DNA of 64,000 bases from Zygaena filipendulae (lineage: Eukaryota > Arthropoda > Insecta > Lepidoptera > Zygaenidae): the NCBI GenBank assembly GCA_907165275.2, contig OU015662.1:2115501-2179500 (forward strand), given 5' to 3'. Below are positions 32,001-37,404 of this stretch, piece after piece. The stretch's first letter is position 1. Each line of letters opens with the position of its first letter. Below the pieces are notes generated by a model. The model was not told the DNA's origin. It did no database searches and was given only the letters and a program-made list of their open reading frames with translations. Both the position numbers and the translations under genes were made by a program.

Positions 32001-32455
32001 ATCGTCATGAAACATGATTAATACGAATAATCGACCAATCACAAATCCAATGTGACTTGACGATGTTCCTTAGTTCTCTATAGTGATAACGATTATTGAG
32101 TGTCAATTTGGCCAAGGGAGCTGCAGTACAAAAAAACTGTTGTAGTATTAAAACTTACCTTGAAGATCCCCCATAAGTAAATGTAAAGTTGGAAAAGAAA
32201 TTGTTTAAGGAACTGACACTTAATAAACACTCTGTGTTAATAGAGTTACTGGACTGTCGGGTGTCGGACTGGGGAGAGTGGAGTCCTTGCCGCAACGACA
32301 GTGGCTGCGTCGGTACCGCGGTGCGCACGCGCAGGATCATACGCCGCCAAAGAACTGGAGGCACGCCGTGCCCCCCCACAGCACAGTCACGATGGTGCGC
32401 GACCAACTGCACACTGCAACACGCGAAAGAAGACTGGCGGAACAACCTCACGTAA
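10848..32455 (+). CDS. Spondin_N + single TSR secreted protein (mindin/spondin-2, insect M-spondin-like), 7 exons joined
   Basis: Coding exons 10848-11040, 20077-20276, 27838-27942, 28851-29030, 29450-29670, 30955-31139 and 32244-32455 join in frame (intron phases 1,0,0,0,2,1), all with GT donors and AG acceptors, giving 431 residues. Seen: a hydrophobic N-terminus (residues 1 to about 18) that reads as a signal peptide; Spondin_N hallmarks [18 protein letters not shown] (crossing exons 1-2), [10 protein letters not shown] (140-149) and [10 protein letters not shown] (171-180); a Ser/Pro then Arg/Lys-rich linker (about 301-362); and a TSR with WGEW and six Cys (366,377,383,404,413,417). Sequons: N128, N302, N379, N416, N429. 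Family knowledge: proteins with this architecture are secreted matrix proteins that bind integrins or other surface ligands; Drosophila M-spondin and vertebrate mindin share it, whereas F-spondin adds a reeler domain and several TSRs. Which insect spondin paralogue this is cannot be settled here. Splice sites are by eye; there is no transcript evidence. Confidence 0.9.
12069..12406 (-). repeat. MITE family M1, full-length, intron 1
   Basis: Ends atgggcatgtggactaattt and aaagtagtccacatccctat are inverted repeats. Two TGACGTCA palindromes (cgtgacgtcactattctgac and gttagtgacgtcacgacccc) lie about 55 bp apart in the centre. Confidence 0.85.
12890..12970 (-). mobile_element. Helitron-like 5'-end fragment
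   Basis: gtaacaaacatccaaacatc, cacgctttcacatttg and taatattagtaggat form the reverse of the element 5' end; the hairpin/CTAG end is missing. Confidence 0.6.
13173..13341 (-). mobile_element. Helitron-like element, intron 1
   Basis: ctagctgttccccgcggttt ... gtagtaggga. The middle is shortened and carries ctagtaccttctacagagaa-ggtactag, a small foldback created by an internal rearrangement. Confidence 0.75.
13379..13598 (+). mobile_element. Degenerate Helitron-like element, intron 1
   Basis: Starts tactaatattataaagag; the end, aattaacgcaagaaaccgtg-cgg, has a decayed hairpin and no CTAG. Confidence 0.55.
14014..14208 (-). mobile_element. Helitron-like element, first of two adjacent copies, intron 1
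   Basis: ctagctgttccttcggtttc, ggataaaag and tgatgataggttgagtagtt; the 5' tip is eroded (atttatttagga). Confidence 0.65.
14211..14415 (-). mobile_element. Helitron-like element, second of two adjacent copies, intron 1
   Basis: cactcgcggtttcacccgcg, gggaattccgagataaaaag and ttctaatattagtaggga. It abuts the previous copy head-to-tail; adjacent insertion is common for Helitrons. Confidence 0.72.
14885..15358. repeat. Foldback MITE M2 split by an M1 insertion, intron 1
   Basis: The left half (ccccattagccaagttgaca, catagaaaactaaggaatgg) runs to about 14981 and the right half (cgtgaccacgtaacttgacg, ccttagttttctatgcttta, attgtcaac) resumes at about 15281. The intervening DNA is a complete M1 element, so M1 inserted into M2. 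Confidence 0.75.
14982..15280 (+). repeat. MITE family M1, nested inside M2
   Basis: tagggatgttgacgactttt at the left and gtcaacatgcccat at the right. Both palindromes (gtgacgtcactaaccgct and agtgacgtcacgcgaaattt) are intact. Confidence 0.83.
15590..15713 (+). mobile_element. Degenerate Helitron-like 3' part, intron 1
   Basis: ctaatcccggaattcctacg-gg and gcgaggaacagCTAG|T. The hairpin is largely lost. Confidence 0.5.
15760..15870 (+). other. GC-rich segment inside intron 1 (possible unrecognised exon or enhancer)
   Basis: cagcgcggcgccaccgtcgc-ggtgcgcacgcgccgctg lies in AT-rich DNA. It is preceded by an acceptor-like ttcccgctgccgtcccag and followed by ccacag|gtgact, and the frame between reads [15 protein letters not shown] with no stop. 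The resemblance to the VRTRR part of the TSR in exon 7 is short and may be chance. Confidence 0.25.
16163..16477 (+). mobile_element. Helitron-like element plus adjoining partial copy, intron 1
   Basis: tccctatactaatttataat, gttacgctttcacggctaaa and tatcccgcaattcccaaggg form the first unit; aattttgcatacttcctaca to cgcggga-tctccg repeats the central and 3' blocks. Neither has an intact CTAG. Confidence 0.6.
16480..18695. other. Intron 1 DNA without recognised genes or repeats
   Basis: Mostly AT-rich. Somewhat GC-richer patches at 17095-17185 (cacgcggcagcgtgtcaagc) and 17335-17405 (ccaattggcaatcgccgag) and the segment 17730-17880 show no recurring repeat and might be conserved non-coding DNA. 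A tandem aggtaggta/taggtatagg run lies at 17410-17445. Confidence 0.35.
18697..18860 (+). mobile_element. 3'-truncated Helitron-like element, intron 1
   Basis: ccaatattataaagaggtaa, ggatctgccgattttg, cactttataggaagc-type body and tatcccgcgggaactcc; it stops before the hairpin. The body matches 31243. Confidence 0.6.
18953..19209 (+). mobile_element. Helitron-like element with internal (ggat)n expansion, intron 1
   Basis: tcctact...attataaacgc, a ggatggatagatggatg microsatellite (about 18993-19055), then cttatacatcagattaacac and ttaacgcgggtgaaaccgcg, CTAG|T. Both termini are present. Confidence 0.8.
19441..19760 (-). mobile_element. Helitron-like element, subfamily D, intron 1
   Basis: ctagttgtgccacgcggttt, cgacatccgatttcaatgaa, gtagctccaggctaagctta, a cagacaga run, ttctttattatcacccctct-type DNA and ttattatagtatagatt. 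Copies: 28290-28616 (same orientation) and 42930-43211 (opposite). Confidence 0.75.
19785..19972 (-). mobile_element. Helitron-like element, subfamily B, just upstream of exon 2
   Basis: cccgcgtggtttcactcgcg, aattgttccatacaaacttt, ccttaggggttgaattttca and gctgtgcgttgaacgatcag. The CTAG tip is missing; it lies about 100 bp before the exon 2 acceptor. Confidence 0.65.
20077..20276 (+). CDS. Spondin-like gene, coding exon 2 (Spondin_N)
   Basis: The acceptor is tttccacag and the donor gtaagt. The frame completes Gly65 and continues [17 protein letters not shown] and [11 protein letters not shown], corresponding to the family's G-x-SH...W/F-x-x-G-x-x-AS...AE segment. It ends in FFVDGNHSR, with an N-glycosylation sequon at N128. 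The exon is far richer in GC than the DNA around it. A dispersed repeat begins about 22 bp after the donor. Confidence 0.87.
20299..20740. repeat. Dispersed lepidopteran repeat (tccgtaccc / ggtacggaacc type)
   Basis: tttccgtacccaaagggtaa-aacggg, ttcgtccttccgtccgtccg, gtatctcatgaaccgtgata, two caccaaaggtga/caacagacacga half-repeats each preceded by gctcccataca, and finally cgcgagtccgactcgcactt-ggccgg plus a T run. I recognise it as a high-copy repeat of moths and butterflies but cannot classify it. The body is an internal direct duplication (aatatttaaggtggctccca / aatatttaaggggagctccc). Confidence 0.65.
20741..21290. promoter_or_regulatory. Repeat-free intron 2 segment with dense factor-like motifs (candidate enhancer)
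   Basis: Contains an 18-bp perfect palindrome tcatgtcacgtgacatga (20855-20872) with CACGTG, three tatcgtt motifs (20952-20981), the octamer ATGCAAAT (20996-21003) followed by three copies of aaatca[ct]tg, and ctaattaatgcg (21180). No recurring repeat covers it. A 134-codon frame across its left part has no recognisable domain. The enhancer call is an inference. Confidence 0.4.
21488..21830 (+). repeat. MITE family M1, intron 2
   Basis: caatgggaatgtggactact and tagtcaacatgcccata ends; one intact site (cgtgacgtcactaaccac) and one mutated (agtgacatcacgcgaaattt). Confidence 0.83.
21873..22097 (-). mobile_element. Helitron-like element, subfamily E, intron 2
   Basis: ctaggtctgccccgcggttt and a second, internal 3'-like block (ttcggagattcacccgcatg, ggaattcccgcagaaactcc) in the same orientation. 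This doubled-end structure defines subfamily E (also 25202 and 62685). Confidence 0.68.
22098..22306 (-). mobile_element. Helitron-like element, subfamily B, intron 2
   Basis: ctagatatccggcgcagttt, gttccatacaaattttacaa, ccttaggggttgaattttca, gctgtgcgttgatccatcag. It starts exactly where the subfamily E element ends. Confidence 0.72.
22512..22588 (-). mobile_element. Helitron-like 5' fragment, intron 2
   Basis: tttttgcaaaatttcatgat, gaccggttgagtggtt and aatagtaagga; only this half of the element is left. Confidence 0.55.
22590..23215. other. Intron 2 DNA with no recognised repeat
   Basis: A short segment, 22790-22885 (atttatggcgaaaaagtttc-ggcgctg), is mixed in composition and could be conserved; otherwise nothing. 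At 23010-23150 a small tandem theme (cactttctttaaatgtcc / cactttcctaaaacgtcg / ctactttcctaagatgtag) repeats three to four times. Confidence 0.35.
23220..23438 (+). mobile_element. Helitron-like element, intron 2, both ends present
   Basis: tcctactaatattataaacg to ttatcgcgggtgaaaccgcg-gggcacaactgg; the terminal CTAG has become CTGG. It carries a (ggat)n run like 18953. Confidence 0.8.
23833..24145 (+). repeat. MITE family M1, variant ends, intron 2
   Basis: Left tip aattgggtattctccgaggt instead of gggatgttgac; the body is the same. tcgtgacgtcaatattcat and ttgtgacgtcacgcgaaatt both keep TGACGTCA. Confidence 0.78.
24154..24350 (+). mobile_element. Helitron-like element, subfamily F, intron 2
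   Basis: cctccaccgtgccgcgtctg, ctgttcgctattacctcaaa, gtcaagaggaaggttcatac, ttaccgcaggtgaaaccgca. Related copies at 48128 and 41884 (inverted). Confidence 0.68.
24643..25006 (+). repeat. Inverted repeat arm A (intron 2), partner at 29985-30370
   Basis: cattactcatactcggaaag, gttgcctgagaagcgggttg, tgacagctggatactgcaga, tatgtcataggggcatactt, cattcgtaatgaaaagcaca, cacccctaggataacaatgt are all present in reverse complement, in the same order, in intron 5. A dispersed non-coding element; exons 3-5 lie between the arms. Confidence 0.85.
25202..25485 (-). mobile_element. Helitron-like element, subfamily E, intron 2
   Basis: ctagttgtgccccgcggttt and the internal second block cagccgcgtgagtttcggaa; the 5' side includes gccgtgaccaagggaaatat before a T run. 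Confidence 0.7.
25646..25830 (-). mobile_element. Helitron-like element, intron 2
   Basis: ctagctgtcccccgcgcttt ... gatcggtccagccgttcacg, then the gaccaagggaaataggcatt tail shared with subfamily E: a chimera of two subfamily bodies. Confidence 0.7.
25833..26020 (-). mobile_element. Helitron-like element, subfamily C, intron 2
   Basis: ctagctgtcccccgcgattt, atcttttaagttggaccata, gtttcggagtccatcgcgga, acaacgtgacacgtgattta, tatattagat; the mirror image of the copy at 6538. Confidence 0.78.
26047..26099 (-). mobile_element. Helitron-like 3' end fragment, intron 2
   Basis: tccccgcggttttaaccgcg and gagatcccgcgggaatc only. Confidence 0.55.
26622..26860. repeat. MITE family M5 (TIR ggacatagataagcaata), intron 2
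   Basis: ggacgcagataagcaataac-atgttaaccca at the left and tattgcttatctatgtcc at the right; the same element lies inverted at 58462-58690 (gatttattgagagttaggga matches). No coding region. Confidence 0.75.
26861..27358. other. Intron 2 DNA with nothing recognised
   Basis: AT-rich, no repeat shared with the rest of the window and no open frame of note. Confidence 0.35.
27359..27541 (-). mobile_element. Helitron-like element, intron 2
   Basis: ctagctgttcctcgcgattt, ggagttcctgcgggaattct, aacgtgtatgcaaaatttca, acatttataatactaagga; an internal deletion has shortened the 'ccctatgtcc' block. Confidence 0.75.
27838..27942 (+). CDS. Spondin-like gene, coding exon 3 ([10 protein letters not shown] motif)
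   Basis: A 35-codon phase-0 exon between acceptor attgcag and donor gtagag. It encodes [19 protein letters not shown], the most diagnostic part of Spondin_N, followed by [11 protein letters not shown]. The donor is weaker than the others (GTAGAG). The small size and phase 0 on both sides mean it could be skipped without a frameshift, but that would delete the core motif. Confidence 0.88.
28105..28720. repeat. Dispersed element occupying intron 3, split by a Helitron-like insertion
   Basis: Left part: ggggggagccgggtgggccg-tgcccaccccaggat, with a gtgcccaccccaggatct tandem. Right part after 28617: ggccaggccccgcctgaaaa-ataaccctagatacgcc. Together they look like the two ends of one lepidopteran repeat; the class is unknown. 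It makes up most of this 908-bp intron. Confidence 0.5.
28290..28616 (-). mobile_element. Helitron-like element, subfamily D, intron 3
   Basis: ctagctgtaccccgcggttt ... ttattatagtatagatt; near-identical to 19441-19760 including the cagacaga run and the ctctcatttttaggtaaaaa block. Confidence 0.78.
28851..29030 (+). CDS. Spondin-like gene, coding exon 4 (DAGTDNG motif)
   Basis: Exactly 60 codons between acceptor ttgtccccag and donor gtgagt. [20 protein letters not shown] followed by a Pro/Gln/Gly turn, [17 protein letters not shown] and [11 protein letters not shown] match the C-terminal half of Spondin_N, where the family has D-A-G-T-D-x-G-x-x-F and an S-F-[FY]-[YP] signature. The acidic loop is where the family is reported to bind a metal ion; that role is carried over from homologues. 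Confidence 0.89.
29450..29670 (+). CDS. Spondin-like gene, coding exon 5 (after Spondin_N)
   Basis: The acceptor is cgaaaacag and the donor gtaagt; 73 codons plus two bases. It starts [11 protein letters not shown], probably the last helix or strand of the spondin domain, then becomes acidic and polar ([18 protein letters not shown]) and Tyr/Ser-rich (PDGAYSYYS). No recognised domain follows the first 10-15 residues, so it mainly supplies the inter-domain region. Confidence 0.85.
29985..30370 (-). repeat. Inverted repeat arm B (intron 5), partner at 24643-25006
   Basis: acattgttatcctaggggtg to gagtatgagtaatgaaaa is the complement of arm A, with a short extra stretch (tttggcgacgccaatac) absent from arm A. 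High identity suggests a young element. Confidence 0.85.
30655..30870. repeat. AT-rich simple sequence, intron 5
   Basis: Imperfect (aat)n runs such as aataataataataattaata; no further structure. Confidence 0.55.
30955..31139 (+). CDS. Spondin-like gene, coding exon 6 (basic linker)
   Basis: The acceptor is gttactgtag and the donor gtaagc; entry phase 2, exit phase 1. It encodes a low-complexity Ser/Thr/Pro stretch ([16 protein letters not shown]) and then a strongly basic segment with [10 protein letters not shown] and ERRKRKRA. It is very GC-rich with C/G third positions, unlike the adjoining introns. The basic runs contain R-x-[KR]-R sites compatible with furin-like cleavage between the spondin domain and the TSR; this is an inference. 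Confidence 0.82.
31243..31588 (+). mobile_element. Helitron-like element with internally duplicated body, intron 6
   Basis: tcctatactaatattataaa, then two consecutive ctggat[cg]t...ttctttcact[ct]ataggaag...cccgcgggaactccgaa blocks. The first ends in a hairpin remnant (gggtaaaaccacgggg) and the second in a perfect one plus CTAG|T. About 345 bp instead of about 200. Confidence 0.75.
31651..31927 (-). repeat. MITE family M1, variant with aataggctagtttcct TIRs, intron 6
   Basis: aataggctagtttcctaaat and aggaaactagcctatt are exact inverted tips unlike those of other M1 copies, but agtccg...gtagatta, catgacgtcacgcctc and ctgacggact are the M1 core. Only one TGACGTCA is left. Confidence 0.78.
31941..32121. 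repeat. Foldback MITE M2, intron 6
   Basis: tctccttagccaaatcgaca and gtcaatttggccaagggag ends, with tagaaaactaaggaac and gttccttagttctcta inside. It ends about 120 bp before exon 7. Confidence 0.75.
32244..32455 (+). CDS. Spondin-like gene, coding exon 7 (thrombospondin type 1 repeat and stop)
   Basis: The acceptor tgtgttaatag is chosen because the incoming single base then gives Lys-Leu-Leu-Asp-Cys; the next AG, two bases on, breaks the frame. [32 protein letters not shown] and WCATNC form one complete TSR: WxxW for C-mannosylation, an Arg-rich strand and six Cys. The C-RNDSG-C segment does not fit the usual O-fucosylation consensus. The protein ends 14 residues after the last Cys at TAA. 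The frame is open for some codons upstream of the acceptor, so an alternative 3' splice site cannot be excluded. Confidence 0.87.
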
Positions 32456-32930
32456 TCGCTTTCTAATTTCAAAATGTTTTTTTTTTAATCATCCCTTTTT
32501 GTAAACTGCTAGTGTCGAGTTAAAACCAAATTTCAATAGACAAACAATGCGACTGTTGGATCTGTTTCTTTTTATCTGTATCTCTCCGTCCAAAGAAAAA
32601 CTGTACGATTTTTGTTAGCTGAATTCAGTGATTTAGTTACGTCTATTTATTGCAATCCCCGATAATTTCGATGTAAATTTGTGCTGTGTAAAAATATTGA
32701 ATAGAAAAAGATAATTGTAAAAATTATTCGGTAAGCGATTGACTGTCGATGTTTGGAATTACAAAAAAAAAATAGTGTCCGTAGTGTCTAAAATTGTTTT
32801 TCGCTGTATCTACAATGGCTTATTGTCTTTAGTTGTTCGTCAATTACTTTTAGAAGTAGGTAAATAAAATTCAGAATAAAGCTAATCAGTGATTATGTTT
32901 TACAACAATATTTTCTCTTGGGTCAATAAA
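32456..32930 (+). other. Probable 3' UTR of the spondin-like gene with AATAAA signals
   Basis: AT-rich non-repetitive sequence follows the stop. Canonical AATAAA hexamers lie at 32863-32868, 32875-32880 and 32925-32930, about 410-475 bp past the stop, a plausible 3' end. Others lie further downstream (for example near 34270), so a longer UTR is possible. Confidence 0.45.
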
Positions 32931-34450
32931 ATTCAGCTACTTTTCTCAATCTGTATCTGTATCTGTACTTTGAATCTGTAAGAGAGGACTTGGTTATTTC
33001 TAGTTCTTAGTTTTATTTTCAGCAAAATTAAAAAAAAGGTACATGCTCTAGTACAAAATAATATCGTGTCTTATGCAGTAACACTAAAACATACATAAAT
33101 GAATAACGTAATATAATTTAATTTCAAATAAACTCGTATACAATTTTTATAATCTTAAAAAGTTCAACTTATATTTTCTATTTAATAATAGTCATAATAT
33201 TTCTATATGATGATCCCTGACAATACATTGGCAGCGGTTTTACTTGTAATAACTTAATGACATATCGTTTACTTAAGTGCTCTACATAAAGTGTCAATGA
33301 ATCAATATTTTTTTGGTTATTTTTACGCTTGAAATGATCACTACACACGCAGTACCGATTTCCCGTGTTTCAAACAATTTTTAACCAATCAGATTACTGT
33401 GCAGAGTGGAATTATTGATTTATTTCAAAATGCTCAGCCTAATTTCTACGCTAGCTGCAGTTAAATTACAAACTGTTAACAAAGATTGTGTATCATGAAT
33501 CCAAAGATGCAGCTTTTATTTTGAATACAAATAAGAATTAAATTAGGTAAGTAACTTCAATTAAGGTCACAGCCTTCAGTGTTTAATACCTTGATACGTC
33601 TTAAGATCAAAGTATTATTATTTCATAGAATTAATTTTAAACTAAGGAAATAAACTCAATTGCTTAATATAATCAGTAGTTAAGAGAACCTATCCCTAAT
33701 AACTACTACCACACAAAAACAAATAGAAAAGTACTAAAAGCTAAGTTTATTAACCGTCGCAAAATGTAATTAGGTTAGCTTGCTATGCCAAAGAAAAATT
33801 AAATTATTAGGTTTGATTTCATTGCCAAAAATGTAGGTATGATGCAGGCTTTAGATATTATGTGTGGAAATATTTTTATTGTACCATTTCACATTATAAT
33901 TATAGTTTACATCTCCTGGGGCCTATAATTTATTTTTAAGATTTTTTATTTTAATTATCGACTTTTTTGTTAAATACTTTTGTTTTTTGTGGATCCATTT
34001 ATTTCGAGCAATTAATTTAGATTATCAAGTGGGGTAATACAAAGAAAACCTTTTATGCTCATTCTCTTTGATCATACAGACTCAAGATACTCGTCTTAAA
34101 AGCATTACATACTACAGCTACTTTAACATAAAATAATGTTGGATTTTTATTATGATAAAAGTAAAATTAATGCTGTATAAATAAAAATAGAGCCAAAAAG
34201 CTGAAATGTTAACCTTAGTGTAAACTATTGAAGTATGTGTATTTTTTACAATTGTAAATTATTCTGATTTATGTAATAAAATTTGTAAAAGTAGCCTACT
34301 CGGGTTTTATTTTTTGTAAATTCAATTACTAAAGTAGATAGGAATAGACAAAAAAAAATTAATTAATTATATACAAGACCTCTACTTTAGAAGCAAACCT
34401 TGGAGTTATTTTACAAGCCAGACCTATGCATTACCTACCTACCTTCAGAA
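32931..34450. other. AT-rich DNA downstream of the spondin-like gene, nothing recognised
   Basis: No repeat shared with the rest of the window and no coding signal. The absence of transposon remnants over 1.5 kb makes it unusual here; it may include an extended 3' UTR (several AATAAA, e.g. near 34270). Confidence 0.35.
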
Positions 34451-34454
34451 TTTT

Positions 34455-34565
34455 ATATTATTCTTCTTCTTAGTCGTTACACTCTTGACAGAGTGGTCGT
34501 GGTCATCAGTTCCGGATTGGTAGCACGCTTGACAACCCGTCGCCATTCCTCCCGAACCGCCTATA
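34455..34565. repeat. Fragment of a dispersed lepidopteran repeat
   Basis: cttcttcttagtcgttacac-tcttgacagagtggtcgtgg, cttgacaacccgtcgccatt. I recognise the phrase as repetitive in moth/butterfly DNA but cannot name the family. Confidence 0.4.
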
Positions 34566-34748
34566 TTATTATCACTGTACAAATTTAATAGTCCAACAGC
34601 CACCGCCTGTTTTTTCAGTAATTAATAACAGACTGAATTTTCGTCAGCAAGTGAGGTATAAAACATAAAAAGTGTTATTCCCTGTAGCCTTGCTTGCCTG
34701 CAATTTGGCATTTAAATGCGTAAATTCAATCTATAATGTATAATTACA

Positions 34749-34959
34749 ACCTACTAATATTATAAATGTGAAAGTGTGGATGTTTGGATGTTTAGATGTT
34801 TGGATGTTTGTTAATCACGCAAAAACGGCAGAACGGATTTGGATGAAATTTGGCATGCACGTTGTCAGGGGTACAGAGAAGCACATAGGGTACTTTTTAT
34901 CCCGGGATTCCTGCGGGAACTTCAAAATTACCGCGGGTGAAACCGCGGGGCGCAGCTAG
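34749..34959 (+). mobile_element. Helitron-like element, best-preserved main-subfamily copy
   Basis: cctactaatattataaatgt, a gtttggatgtttagatg run, gaaatttggcatgcacgttg, tcaggggtacagagaagcac, atagggtactttttatcccg, then the ccgcgg-gtgaaa-ccgcgg hairpin and gcgcagCTAG|T. Palindrome about 10 nt before CTRR, no TIRs and no target duplication are Helitron hallmarks. Confidence 0.85.
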
Positions 34960-34999
34960 TAATCTATAATTACAACCAAATTCATTTAGATGTTGAGTG

Positions 35000-35985
35000 A
35001 TCCAGTTATAAAATATATCCAAACTTACAAATTATAATTATAATAATTAATTATAATCGTGGATGATTCTAATCCATTGTAAACACACGGTGTTTTAAAC
35101 TAAAAAATAAAATAAAATAAAGAGCAATAAGATCATTTTTGGAACTGTCTGCAGGTTTGTCTAGTCTGATCCGTATATTTGAGTGCACATCGAGCAAAAG
35201 CTTCTGAAAGTATTTGAATGAAACTCAACACAATATGTTTTGCGCGTAAAAGTAATTTAGCGGTGTGGATACCCACTTTTCAACAAAAGAGGAAATTTTA
35301 AAAGAAAAGTAAGTATGGGCGTAACAATGGTGGAAGTACCACTGGTGATATTCTCTTAAATACCATGTCATGCACGGATTATGTGTTTCTAATAAACTTC
35401 GACACTATGTCACAATGTTGCAAAACGCTCCAAGTAAAGTCCTATGATACGGTAGAGTAGGTATTTCTTTATTTAGCATCGCGGCACGGTTTCGCAAATT
35501 AGGTCGGATAATTACGTTCCCAAGCGACACGGGAAAATTTTTGGAAATTCCCTTTCCGGCGAGCTAAAATATTTGATGTTTTTATATGATGTTGGAAATT
35601 ATTTAATGTTTCAAGTGTTTTCCAAGCTCCGGTAAAAATAAAATAGCACTTTACATGTACACATAATAGCACATAATTATATTATTTGAACGCGAAAAAG
35701 CTGGTGTCAATAGAAGGAATTGAATCCATCAAGGCTGCCTTTTTACGACATAGAGGAACTGTTAAAATTTGATGCAAAGAGGAATGAATTTTTGAGTAGG
35801 TTTTTTGGCTAATTTTAAAATTCATCACAAGTGAAAATGGAGGAGTGTGTCAACACAAAAAGTGTTTATAAAAGAACCTTCTTAAAAGTCTCTTCTGCTG
35901 GTCTCCAAAAGTCAACCTACGAAAGTTTGATGAGCAGGTAGGTTCTTTTGGGATAATTGAGATTAAATCGTATAAATAATATATA
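35000..35985. other. Intergenic DNA, nothing firmly recognised
   Basis: One GC-richer patch (35460-35580, gcatcgcggcacggtttcgc, cctttccggcgagc) without a recurring repeat; no gene. Confidence 0.35.
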
Positions 35986-35989
35986 ATAA

Positions 35990-36094
35990 TAATAATAAAG
36001 ATATAATCGATAAAGTACCGCAAGGCATTAAGTTCGCCATTTGTACTTGTTGTGCAATAAAGAATGAATAAATAAATAAATAAATAAATAAATC
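35990..36094 (+). repeat. LINE 3' tail with (aaat)n
   Basis: taccgcaaggcattaagttc-gccatttgtacttgttgtgc-aataaagaatg plus the tetranucleotide run. 5'-truncated non-LTR remnant. Confidence 0.65.
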
Positions 36095-36689
36095 GTATAG
36101 TCAAATGATTTTTTATCTTATCTTATACAGCTTTTTTTACACGTCATGTGCGTTGAGTTTTTACAAAGTAAGAAAAAAAAAACATATATTTTAAATAAAT
36201 TTTAGAAAATTAAATAAGCTTTAAATATAAAGAATTCAAGTAAATTTAATCGTTCGAAATTTAAAGTGAACTTTACGTATTCCTGCGTCAAATTGAATAC
36301 AAAACTTATTTAGTCACATCAAACTAAATTTTGTCATAATTCAGTTTACGTTTTAACAGGGCTAATCTTTTACTTTGGAAATGTATTTAAGTTCTAAAGG
36401 TTTTTGTTATCTTGCTTTAACAAATTTAACTCTATCCAATGGGAATAGAATACGTATTCTATCAAATAGACACTCCGTTCAGGTTCTCTGTAATGCTATG
36501 CGAAGTCGAGTTCGTTACGTAGATAGAATCTTTAATTTCCTTTTGCGTCAGTGACATTCTCTATAACAAAAGGTTTACGCGATTGTTAGTTGTTTGCGAA
36601 TGTATCTCTTGAATTAAGTATTGAAATTAAATAATTATTGTTATTTCTAATCTTCGTCTTATAATATCAATAAAAGTTTAAAAAAAAAA

Positions 36690-37008
36690 TCTCGCAGTTC
36701 CACCCGCGGAAACTTCGGAGATCCCGCGGGAATTCCGGGATACAAAGTACCTACTATGTCCTTTTCTGTACCCTTGACAACTTGTATCCAAAATTTAATG
36801 AGATTTCACGGGAGTTATTTCGGAATTCCCGCGAGAATTCCAGGATAAAAAGTACCCTATGTCCTTCTCTCTACCTCTGACAACGTGTGTACAAAATTTC
36901 ATCTTGATCGGTTGAACCGTTAAGGCGTGAAAGCGTCAGACAGACAGATAGACAAAGACAGATAGACAAAGACAGACAGCCAACAGACAGACAGAGTTAC
37001 TTTTGCTG
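36690..37008 (-). mobile_element. Helitron-like element with internal duplication
   Basis: tcgcagttccacccgcggaa ... aacttgtatccaaaatttaa, then a second gttatttcggaattcccgcg ... cttgatcggttgaaccgtta and a cagacagatagacaaaga run. The CTAG tip is not intact. Confidence 0.65.
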
Positions 37009-37404
37009 GTCGTTTGTCTCGCTAAAACTCGAAAATGGCTATTCTTATTTGTTGGACCCATAGTTGTATGAAAGAAAATTGGGAGTTCCTGCGGGAATTC
37101 CCTAATCGTAATTTACGATGAGCGATAAGATAACGTTTATTTTTCGTTTCGGTTTTGGGAGCGATACGTGAAAATACAAAATGTCCGTAGTACCCATAAC
37201 TAGTACCTATATACAGTCAGCTGCACAAATATATCTACACTTTTAACAGTTATTGAACCTTATTGCTATAATGATAGAGTTCTTCAAATACTGACCAAAA
37301 TGTAGCTATACTTACATATTGGTCCACGACTGTTGTTCCAGCATTTTTTTCATAGTTGTAGTAAATCGCTTGCTGAAGGTGTTTTTGGGGTTCGTTATTG
37401 AATG

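Noticed and set aside
32155..32504. Other frames over exon 7, including a 105-codon minus-strand frame
   Set aside because: Only the + frame carrying DWGEW and six Cys fits a TSR and the exon 6 splice phase.
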